DNA of 64,000 nucleotides. It comes from Amoebidium appalachense. Taxonomy: Eukaryota > Ichthyosporea. The position numbers were made by a program, and so were the translations under genes. Positions within the stretch are counted from its first letter, which is position 1; every line of letters begins with the position of its first letter. The notes under the pieces are model-generated. The model had not been told where the DNA came from. It made no database searches and saw only the letters and a list, made by a program, of their open reading frames with translations. The stretch lies in assembly GCA_963693365.1 (NCBI GenBank), contig CAVNZM010000008.1, positions 6,076,001 through 6,140,000 of the forward strand. Direction: 5' to 3'. Of the stretch, positions 20,155 to 32,123 are shown piece by piece.

Positions 20155-22058
20155 GTAAACCCCCCCCCTTCCCCCCAACCCCCAACCCCCAACCCCAGCC
20201 CCACCCATTACCCTCCTCCCCCTCTCCTCCAGTCCATACCCCCCCCTCCTCCCCCTCCCCTCTTCGCCCTTCCCCGGAAACACACACACACACACACACA
20301 CAACACACACATGGCATTGCGGGCGCACACACCATATCTAAACACTTAGTGCTCAGACCCAGGGATCTGGATTGATTCAACTGAGATGTAATAATCAAGT
20401 GAAAACAGGCCGTGAGATTGATCCACATTAGTAATCACTTTTGTGCACAACCGATGGCAGTGCTTTGTCTTTAAATATCTGCATGTGCCCATCTAAGGTT
20501 TTGTGTAGGCTTGCGCTGTGAAGGATAGCCTACGCTGTCCAAAACAAGCGATAAAATGTATGTGGTGGCGATCGTGATGCCGAAAACTTACGGAATGATT
20601 GGGGCATCCTTTTTCCTTGGGATGCAGGACAGTATCGTACTATGTTATGGTTATAAATTGGCTGATTAGTGATCAAGGAAAGAACGAGAAATAATGAGAA
20701 ATCCACCTGTAAATGAAAATGGAAAGTCGGGGGGCCATTCTTTGCCTACGACGGATAGAAATGTGGTGGCATTGAAATTTAAGCACGAAAATCTGGAACG
20801 CATAGCCAATGGCCGTTGCCAACCTTACGCACAAAAGCTTTGGGTTTAGCGTCACTCAATACACACCTAGGCTAAGATCGAATCTGCCGCACGCCGGTGA
20901 TCCGATCGCGACAGGGAAGGAGGGGAACAAATGAATGTTGAAAAACATAATTTTTTTTGGTTAAACATGGTGGATTCAGGGTACACAGACCAAAAGGGTT
21001 GTTTGTTAATGCTAACATTCTTGCATGCAGGTGCCAACGAGTGTGCGCTGGGAGCGCACAAATGCTCTGCAACAGCAACTTGCTTCGACACAGCCAGTTC
21101 GTACTTGTGCCAGTGCAACGGTGGCTACGTCGGGGACGGCGTCAACTGTGACGGTAAGCCAGCGCCAAGAATGACTGCCAGTTGACCTTTAACGTGTCTT
21201 TGTGGTGCCAACGCAGACCTAGGTGACCTCACAGTAAGAGAGAAAGGATACTGCATGTTTAGAAAAAACATTTACAATGTTCTCATTGACTCAGTGTGAT
21301 GTTATGTTGCTAGAACACCCATGCACCAGTCACGGGAGAAAAGATGCAGTTTTTAACGGAGAGAAGATTTCACGGAGAAAAATGGACACCTTTGCGTACT
21401 TTACAACGGCTGCTAGATGCAGTTATACGCACTTCGAATACTTTAAGACCCACACACATTACTTATAATGAAAACTCACTCTGGCAATTCTCTGTTTTAC
21501 CCGCAGCTCTTCCCGCCGGTGTGTTGCCTCAGTGCACCGACCCAACATACAACCTCATCAACGGTGGATTTGAGGACCCACCCATGTTTCCGGGCACAAC
21601 AAGTATACTTCCCGACGCCTCCTTCAATGGCTGGCGAAGCACAGAGAAGAACATTGAAGTCTGGTCTAACGGCTACCGGGAACTCTCCACTAACACAACG
21701 GAAGGAAACCAGCTGGCAGAGGTTCAGGCCTACCAGTTCAGCATGCTCTACCAGGAGATCAGCGTGATTCCAGGCGATGTCATGTCCATTGAGTTCTCGC
21801 ACAAGGGGAGACTTGTGGCAGACACGATGACCGTGAGCGTTGGTAGGATCCCCTGTTCATAGAAGATAGAATGTCGCGCTGAGTGGCATAGTTGCACTAT
21901 CCCCCACCAGTACTCTACAATCGGTTCAGTAATTGCATAACCATGTGTTTTGTTGAGTCTCGGTCTGCTTGCCAAAAGGTTACAAGGGTGAAATATTTCA
22001 ATGTTTTCTTTCATTGTTTTTTTTTTTTTTTTTCTTTCCCTCCCATTTATTTTATTGA

Positions 22059-22106
<48 letters not shown>

Positions 22107-22314
22107 AAGGGGGGGGGGGGGGGGGGGGGGGGTGAGGCTGTGCTCTCCCTCTTTGATCGGTATTTTGGTTGTGAGAAACCCCTATATGGCCCTGTCAGTG
22201 ATTTGCACGCCAAACAGTTAACACTGAACATGCTTGTGTGGGACTTCCCCACGTTCACCCCCCACCCCAATCCCCCCCCCCCCCCCCCTCCTCCTCCTCC
22301 CCCCCCCCAACTTG

Positions 22315-22366
<52 letters not shown>

Positions 22367-24132
22367 CCCATTCAAAAGCCTTTCTCCCATCGGGACCTTC
22401 ACCACTTCTCCCAGTGCCTGGCAGCGCTACAATGCCACATGGACTGTGCCTGCCGGGGTCTTCCGTGCATGTGTTGCGTTCAAGAGCGTGGCAACCCCTG
22501 CTATCCCTAACCCGGACACAGGAAATCTCATTGACGATGTCGTGTTTTCTCCTGTCCGCTGCAAACTACGTACGTCCTCCCTTGCTTCCCCTTCCCTTCC
22601 CGGCCCTCCCTACTACCCTCCTTGTATCACACGTAAACACTCTACCTGCCAAGATGGATATGTTTAGAAGTCTGGCCTCTCTCCCCCTCGTCGGTACATA
22701 GTGACTCATTCACATGTTCTTTTTTTTGTTTATCTTTCACTCCTCTGAATTATGCACTAGCTCTTTTAGTGGTAGTAGCATAGGCAATCAAAGCCTCACT
22801 CCCCCCCTCCTCCCTCCCCCCCCCTCCGGCTGCAACATCTCAGAATTCTCTGGGTTTATATTTGCTCAGCTCAAATCCCTGCCCCACCCCCCACGTGATT
22901 GCTTGATGTATAGCGAATGCACAACAACTTCCTTTTTCTTGTTGGCAATTTCAGTGGTTGGTGATTTCTGGATTGTTTGATTCATCATTTGTGTTGGTCA
23001 TCTACTGAAGCTTCAGCTTAGAAGTTTTGCTATGCCTACCTTCAATCTTTCTCCACCAGGACCCCTCTCCTCTTCAATTCTTTCACTCCCTCCATTGCCA
23101 CTCCCCCCCCCCCCCCCCCCCCAAAAAAAAAAAAAAAAAAAAAAAAGAAGAAGAAGCAACCACCACCACTACTACCCACACACCCAACTATCCACGTTGG
23201 CACAAAAAAATTAGAACAGCACCACACAAGTCTTTCACAAATTACATTAAACATCTGGCACGCACAGTAACGCTGCACTATACCCACCATCGCCAACCTG
23301 CACCTGCTTTCACTCTCTGATTAATACTGACCAAAATGCACAGCGGCCGACTCCTGCAGTGCAAATACACACAACTGCCATGCGCAAGCAAGCTGCCTTT
23401 CAACGTCGGACTCATTCACGTGCACGTGCAACGGCGGATACGTCGGCGATGGCGTCACCTGTCAGGGTAAGAGCCAGTATTGACCCACCTACATGTCGCA
23501 ATGCATTTTGGGTTTCCAAAGTTTGGAGGTTGCTCAATAATGTGATTATGAAAGCTATTAATGCCACGGTAGTCAAAAAAGACATACATGGCTACCCAAG
23601 ATTATTGTGTTCTTCCAGGTATATTTTCATTCACTGATTGCCAGTATGTTGTGAAATATAAGAGTAAATTTGGGAAGATGTGCGCAAGATGTAGCCCCAG
23701 CTGCTTCACATTTTTGTTCACATTAGGTCTGAGAAGGGATTCGTACATCTTTTCTTCATAGCACTCATACTCACAATTGCCTTTAAACCTCCACAGCGCT
23801 GGCACCCAACACCTTCCCATCCTGCACTGACAACGCCTATAACATTCTTAACGGTGGCTTCGAGAGCCCCATCATGCAGAACGGGACAGTTATGATTGAG
23901 GACCAACGCTTTATTCCCTACTGGCGCAGCACGGAGTCCAACATTGAGATGTGGAGCAGCGTGTTCCTTAACACAACTGCCCCCGAGGGACGGCAGTTTG
24001 CTGAGATCCAGGCCTACCAGTACAGCATGCTCTATCAGGACATCAGCGTGATCCCTGGGGACACCCTCTACTTTGCCTTTTCCCACAAGGGCCGCAATGG
24101 CAACGACACTTTGGCTGTTACCATTGGTGATG

Positions 24133-24178
<46 letters not shown>

Positions 24179-26162
24179 GGCCCCCCTCTCCCCTTCCCCC
24201 TTCCCCTTTCCCCCTTCCAATCGGCATGTGTGATTGTAACTAACTTAGTCTATTCAGCCTGTGACAGTCCAACCTATTCTTTCATTAATACCGTTTAACG
24301 TTAACGTATGTGCAACCCCCTCCCCCCCTCTAGTACATCTTTGTGGCTTTTCAGTGTTTCTATTCCGAACCGCTCCCCCCCCCCCCCTCCCCCCCCCCAT
24401 TTTTTTTGCAAAGCTTTACTTGTCCCTTGCCTCCCAACTTAGTCTGTCATCGCCACTCATGTCTCCCTCGCCAAATGCAGGCCCAGCCACCAACATGGTT
24501 GAGCTTGGCCGGTTCACGACATCCCCGGCTGCATGGCGGCGCTACAACGTCACATGGACCGTCCCTGCTGATGTCTATCGTGCACGAGTCGGTTTCAAGG
24601 CCATTCCAAGGCTGGGCTTCTCAGCCAGTATTGGAAACTTTATCGATGATATTGTGCTGACACCTGCTCGCTGTTTGCCTGGTGCGTATCCCATGCCATC
24701 ATGATGCATGTTTGGTTCAACAGCTTGGTATGTACCACTTTCTTCCTGTTGACTGATAATTCATTGTTTCGTGTAATGTATCAGAAAGAAACCCTCTGCA
24801 GTTGCTTGGCAATCTATAATGAATTCAAGTTGGGCCCGCAGACAGATCCTGACGTGATCGGAGCTGGCACCTTTTTTGTGCTTCTCACGTTCCCGAAGCT
24901 AGATCATGTAGCATCTGTATCAGAATTCAGTCCAAAGCAATTGAGATTTTACCGTGCATGTGGGGCTGATTAGCTAATTTGATTGCCTGATCCAGCTTCG
25001 AGGTCGTGTATTCTGTAAACTCCATCAGTCATAATATGTGGACTCTATGATGAGTCAAAAATGATGGCCCCATGATTTTGCTAACCCATACGTCACCGCA
25101 GGTGCGGATGAGTGCTTGCTGGGAACCCATAAATGCGCCTCCACTGCCTCGTGTGTTGACACGGCCAGTTCCTACACGTGTCAGTGCAACGGCGGCCATG
25201 TGGGCGACGGCACCACGTGCACAGGTATGTTTCTTTGGTGTTTCAGGTTGTTCTGGATATGTTTGGTATTAGGGTCTGAGGCAGCATTTCCCTGCTTACT
25301 GTGGATAATGAAGGTGGCAGGATGAAAGTTTATGACGTCAATGATCATGCCGCTGCTGGAGTTCGGCTTTTATTGCCGTTCTCTCAGTTTAATAAATGAC
25401 GTGCCGAGAAAGCATCGTACATTACCCTACTGCAGTGATTTTTTTATTTTTGGGGGGGGGGAGGGAGAGGAGGGGGGGGGTTGTTCGGGGAGGGCCCCAG
25501 GCTGGTCCCATTCAGACCCCAAAGGTTGCCTTTGTCGTTCAGTCTACTCTCACCCCCTCTTTATATCCCCTTTCCCCTCCCTTTTTCCTTCTTCACAAAC
25601 CCAAAAGCAAACCATCCTTCATCCAATCTTTACCGTGGCTTCTCGATGTGCTGACACAAAGTTGTCGACCGCAGCCCTAGGGCCCAACGAGGTGCCACCC
25701 TGCAATGTCACCTACTACAGCATCTCCAATGGCGGTTTCGAGTTCCCCGTCATCAACAACAACTCGGTTTCCATCTTCGACGACAAGACAGTCACCAGCT
25801 GGCGCAGCACAGAGTCCAAGGTGGAGCTGTGGTCTACCTCATTTCTCAACACAAACGCACCTGAAGGTCGGCAGTTTGCTGAGATCCAGGCGTACCAGTA
25901 CAGCATGCTCTATCAAGACATCAGCGTGTTGCCTGGAGACACTTTGTTGTTTTCGTTTGCTCACAAGGGCCGTAATGGGAATGATACGTTGAATGTGACG
26001 ATTGGTAAGTTGCTATGACATATCCCTTTAAAAGAGTCCGATTTTTGATATGGCAAGAACGGATTAGAAATTCGAAAGTCACTCGTTTCAATGAACACAC
26101 ATCTAGCCACAAACACACCTAAACACACACACATACACACACACACACGACACACACACACA

Positions 26163-26201
<39 letters not shown>

Positions 26202-29200
26202 GGTTGTGCTAGGCCGTCTCCGGCACTGGTCTATTCACTCGGAAGCTGTTTGTTGGTTCTATTATTACAGACCAAACTTGTACAGGTCAGCATCATTGAA
26301 TCACACAAACAATCCCAGGCTGACATATACCCACACAAACGCACAGGTGCGGTCACCAACATGAGCACCTTGGGCCAGTCGCACACATCGATTCAGTCGC
26401 ACACATCGATTCAGTCGCACACATCGATTCAGTCGCACACATCGATTCAGTCGCACACATCGATTCAGTCGCACACATCGATTCAGTCGCACACATCGAT
26501 TCAAATGTCGCTCTTTATTATCTGCTAATAAATAGTATCCTTCGCGCATCCACCCCTAAACCAGGCCATCCGTGGCCCTAAGGGCCGGGGAACACCCCCA
26601 TCCATGTCATGGCACATGCCTATAATCGTTTCAGAACCTCTTTCAAAGTTCCATCTACACCCATCACACATGTGCGACCATTAAAACGTCCAGCAGATAC
26701 ACCTACCACAGATGCACAACCAGAAAAACATCGCCTTAGACTAAGCGCAACACCTATTTACAATACACTACCCATTCAGAATAACACCACACCACTCCGT
26801 AGAAACACAATAACAACCATGCCGAAACTTTCGGTTGATACAGTACTGGCAGAACTTGCCCTCGTTAAGAAACAGCTAAATGAGCTGTTACCACTCAAGA
26901 ACATGATAGAAAAACTCCAAACAGAAAATACCCAACTCAAGCTCACCATTGATTCACTCACAGCCCAGCTAAACATTAGTGGATCGCAAAACCCCAAAAC
27001 TCATGAGCAAACATCTCGCGACGGAGACATTTCCACCCCAACACAAAACAACACAGGACCGGAAGCACAGCTCCCGGCAGAGTTCCTAGAATATGCGAAC
27101 TCTCGTAAAACACCCGAGCTCCGCCAAATTGCCAAGGAAACATATGCCAGCATTCTTGCAGGCAACGAGTACCGCCGCAACTCCCCTCCCAAACCGCCGG
27201 CTAAGGGGAACACCCAAGCAAACGGTAACATCAACATCCCACCCAAATACGAGAGGGTGTATTTCAAAGTCAAGCACGGCAGACGCCCACACAGGGCCAT
27301 CTGGTCCATCTTCAAGGCTCTCGGCTTCCGGTGCTCTCGCATCCTTTGTCTGTCCTTCATTGGATACGATGTGCTGGAAGTAGCAGTACGGGGCGACTAT
27401 AACCGTGCGTTCATCCGTGACGCGACAAAGGGGTGTGGAAGCTTCTTCACCCACCTCCCAAGCTACGACCCATGCGCGCCGGAAAACATTCAGAAAGCAG
27501 ACAAAGAACGTAAAGTGTCTGCTAAGAATGCGTGCGCCACACGTTGTCGTGTACGCATCAGCAAGGCAAAAGAGTTCCTCGCAAAGTTGGAAAACGATGC
27601 TACGAGCGTGATAGACACGGACACGAAGGAACCAATGTTTTCTGGTGAGAAACTGCTCGAGCGCAAACGCCGATGCGAGATGGAAATCGAGCTCTTCTGC
27701 GAACTGTTCGCGCTGGCGGAAGGTCGTGCATACGACCCCGTAAGCGACAAGTGGGAACCAACCCCACAGGTGTCGGACCAAACCGATGCCTAATTTATCC
27801 TTCTTCTTCTGGAATGCTCGGACACTGGGCCCCCAAAAGGGCCTCCCCCCCGGGACACTCGACGATAAAATCAGCTACATACAACAACAGACAAACAACC
27901 ACACGTTTACAGTGATTTGCGAAACACAGTTTAAAAACCACCACAAATTCAACTCTACATTGGTCGACACATCCACACACCCCGGTTACGCGAAAAACCG
28001 AGGCATTATTGTACTTGCCGCACCACACGTGAGAGTGAAGTGCAAACCGGTAGCAAAAACGGAATTCTCGGTTTCTATAGAGTTTCTTTCTAATGTTTTT
28101 TACTTTTGTATATTACCCACCATCTATGTCGGTTGTCGAATTGACTCACGAGTTGTCACAGTTACCAATGTCCACTGTTATTTTAGGTGATTTTAACACG
28201 CGACTCCACCACACAGACACACTGCAAGTGAGTGTCGGGTACCCATCTAAGCCCCCGGAGCGTGCTATCCCTTTGGCAAGGTATGTCCAAAGTCACACTT
28301 TGCGGTTCCCTCAAATATCCCATGCCCACAACACCGACTGGGGAGTGGCCTTTTGGCCATCAACCATGTCAAAACTCTCTCTCCCTCCTAACCTCTCTAG
28401 GTCATCTGACCACTCTCCTATCCTTTTCCTACCTAAGATCTCCCTTGATCTGCTCCCCCCTCCCCCTCCCACCTTTCGCCTCCGTCTATCCCAGCTTAAG
28501 TCACAGTGGGGTAGAGTTGATGTATGTGTATGCTATGCTACGAAACACCCTATATATATGCGCCTATTAGAATCTGCACAAGCCAGGCCAGATTCACATC
28601 TCGTACTAGATACATGCACTAACTTTATTGTTGATGATTTGATAGATCTCGGTGATTATGCTGGCGGTGGTAGGAAGGAATATCCCGATGCTCTCTTGTT
28701 ACCAAACACCACTCCCGCTAGACTAGGTGAACCCCTGTCTCAAAAGGAAAGCTTGCGCCGGCTTGCTAGTATGAATCGATTTGGCCCCCCTGCTCGTATT
28801 ATTGGTGATACCACTGGAGACCCCCTCATAGACTCTGATAAGTATTTCTCGGAACTGTTTAAAGATAGGACCCCCGCTCAGAAACCTATTGTGTGGCCTG
28901 TAGACCCATCTATCCCCATAGAATCGATCCTCCCCTTTTTCAGTCCCGATGCCATATGGTCTGTGATATCTAGTTATAGCTCTAGTAAGTCTTGTGGACC
29001 TGATGGACTCCCTGCTGGGTTTCTTAAAATCCTTGTTCCCTCCTACCCACAAAAGGAAAGTGATCGTGCTATTAAACCTGATCTTACTATCATGTTAAGC
29101 TCTCTCTTTTCTTGGTGTGTTAAATGTGGACATGTCCCGTCATCTTGGTTAGATACCTTAGTGATCCCCATAGTTAAGAAGGACTCTGAGGGCCCCATAT

Positions 29201-30985
29201 CATCCTTTCGCCCCATTACACTAACCCAGGTTGTTCGTAGATTCTTTGAAGCTTGCTTACTTAGGTTATTTGCACATCACCCTAGGTTTCAATCTATTCT
29301 TCACATACACCCATGCCAATCCGCTTTTCGTAAAAACAATTCATGTTATGTTCAAATAATGGCACTGCACGATTCTATGCAAGTTGGTGCACAATATGTT
29401 GGCTTTATTGATTGGAAAACTGCTTACGATTCTGTCTCCCCTGGTCTCCTATGGGAAAAGCTTGCTGCACGGGGTGTACCACACTGCATTGGTGTTCTGT
29501 TAGAAGCACTCTTGTCTCAAACCTATGGTAGAGCTGTGGTTAATGGGCATCTTTCATATGGTTTTGCTCGTACTAGAGGTCTCTTGCAGGGTTCATTGCT
29601 TAGCCCCTTTTTGTTTAACCTATTTATAGATGATTTGGCTGTCAAGATTTACGCCGAAAACGATGACCCTATTAATAACTTTCCGCCTGCACTTCTCTAT
29701 GCTGATGATCTGTCCCTCCTTGCCCGTACCCCTAGACGCCTGCAAAGATTGTTCGATGTAGTGTCAGAGTGGTGCAAGGCAAACCTTATGATCCTTAACA
29801 TAGACAAATGTGGTGTTCTTGTACCTGATATAGCTAACAATTTACACACATTTACATTATCATCTAAACCTGTACCTATAGTTCCAGAATACAAATATCT
29901 TGGTGTTCCGGTTGATTCTGTTGGTGTTATGTTTCCCCATATGGTCGAAAAGAGGGTAGAGTTGGCTCGTAAGCGGTTAGCTTTCTTCTCGGCTAATATT
30001 TTTAAAGACACACCCCTCCATCCTTCTATTAGACTTACATTTATTCGCACTTTTGTCTTCCCGGCATGTGAATATGGTTTACCCCTTCTCGCCGCTTGGA
30101 TCAAGAAAGAGAGAACTAGAGCGCTTAAACCCTTGGCAAATTTCCTTGAAGCAGAAGTTGCCTCCTTTCTATCTAACAACTGTTGTAAACCTGGGCCTGT
30201 AACGCTCTCGATATATGGTCTGGTCCCAATAGCTGCTAGAGTATCCTATCTCGCGCTGAAATTCAATAAGCACATAAGCCGCTTAAAGAAGTATTTGCCC
30301 TCCCACCCTCTCTTCTCTATCCGACCTGTCCCCTCCTCACCTCTCCCCTCTTTCCTCCCCTCTCTCTCCCCTTCTCCCCTGGGCACAAATACAAATAAAC
30401 CCCGCAATAGTGTGTGTGTGACTTTGGACTGCCACTTACTTATTAAACATGTACACAATCACAAGATAATCACGCAATATAACAAATGGAAAAAGATACC
30501 ACACGACACTAGACCCGATGAAAGCATACACCTTGAAAAACTAAGCCTTATGTCTCGTTTTATATATACTGACCGCCTCAACCATATTGCCAAATATGGC
30601 ACTCGCAAGTGTATAACACCTAAATACATATTACCTTCCTGTAGAACTGGTCTTTCTCTAGCTGATGGTATTATTGATCAATTACCACGCTTTTACTGTA
30701 CACGTGCTATACAGTGGAGATCTAATAAGTATAAGGTGGCATCATTTGCATGCCCAAACAACACACACACACACCAGTTTAACCGGTCATGTATCGCCAA
30801 ATGTAGTTTGATAGACCACATAATACCGCAACACACACACGTCACATTCACAACAGACACCCAGAAAGATAGCCTACCTGTAAATTACAACATCCTTGAT
30901 TTTATACTAAACACGCGTAACTACGACCTGTTTATTAGATGTATTGATTGGCTTGAGAAACACATCACTACAAAATTATAGCGCA

Positions 30986-31052
<67 letters not shown>

Positions 31053-31084
31053 CCAGCTGATACCGAGTGTCCCGAGGGGAGCCC

Positions 31085-31138
<54 letters not shown>

Positions 31139-31997
31139 GGGGAACCCCAACTAATTGATTTCTCCTTGTAGTCTTTATGGTGTCTCGTAGAGAAAGTAAA
31201 CCCTGATATATAGTCACCACCCGACATCTATGTACGTGATCATGATATACCGCTGAGGGGATATTCCGAGCAAACCCCCCCCCCCCATACCTGAGACTGG
31301 TTCTCTTTGCCTCGAGTAAACAGCGTAAACCCCTTCACCACATCACCTGCAGCCTGGCGGCGCTACAACGTCACATGGACGGCGCCTCAGGGGGTGTTCC
31401 GTGCTCGCCTGGGCTTCCAGGCCGTGCCTCCACTCGGCACTCTCCCGTCCAGCACAGGCAACCTGATTGACGATGTCAGCCTCATCCCCCTTCGCTGCAT
31501 CTACGGTGAGTCCCCCAACCCTTACTCGGTTCACACAGACACTCAATTGAACCCGATGGCATTGCTGTTTCGGTGGGACACGCACAAACTAGACTGCGAA
31601 CCATGGTTTGGGGCTAGAATTGTTGGCCGCAGGCACAGGTTTAGCCTATGATTGGTACATAATAGAATAATATTAAGTTAAACGCATACACACACCGTGC
31701 GACATACATTTGAAGTCCTTTCAGGCCGAAGACTTCTAATCGTCGTTGCTAACGGGATCATACCCCCCCCCCCCCCCCCAAAAAAAAAAAAAAAAAAAAA
31801 AGAAAGGAAATGAAGAAAGAGAAAGAAAGAAGAAGAAAACGGAAAAGCACTCCTCAGTGCTGCACAAGCATGTGCCCTTGCCAATATCTCCAAAATCAAA
31901 TATACGACAACAAAGCATAATACTGAGGTACATGCACGCAAACACACACACGCACACGCACACACACACACATACACACACACACGCGCGCGCGCGC

Positions 31998-32086
<89 letters not shown>

Positions 32087-32091
32087 TGACA

Positions 32092-32123
<32 letters not shown>

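Larger units (their letters stand above)
26379..31138 (+). mobile_element. Non-LTR retrotransposon (LINE) inside exon B4
   Basis: The element comprises a 5' array of seven 18-bp repeats, a short leader, ORF1, ORF2 with AP-type endonuclease and reverse transcriptase, a (CA)n-containing 3' tail and a poly(A) run (about 31090-31137). No target-site duplication could be recognised. The 188 bases after the poly(A) (31139-31326) belong neither to the LINE body nor to the exon family and are unexplained. ORF2 has one frame change, so the copy is probably inactive but young. The clade cannot be fixed without a phylogeny. Confidence 0.9.

Noticed and set aside
26379-26504. CRISPR-like array
   Set aside because: The 18-bp units are directly contiguous with no spacers, and the setting is a LINE in a eukaryotic gene.
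29697-30179. Minus-strand frame opposite the LINE RT
   Set aside because: It is the complement of the conserved RT region including the YADD motif, so it is a shadow.
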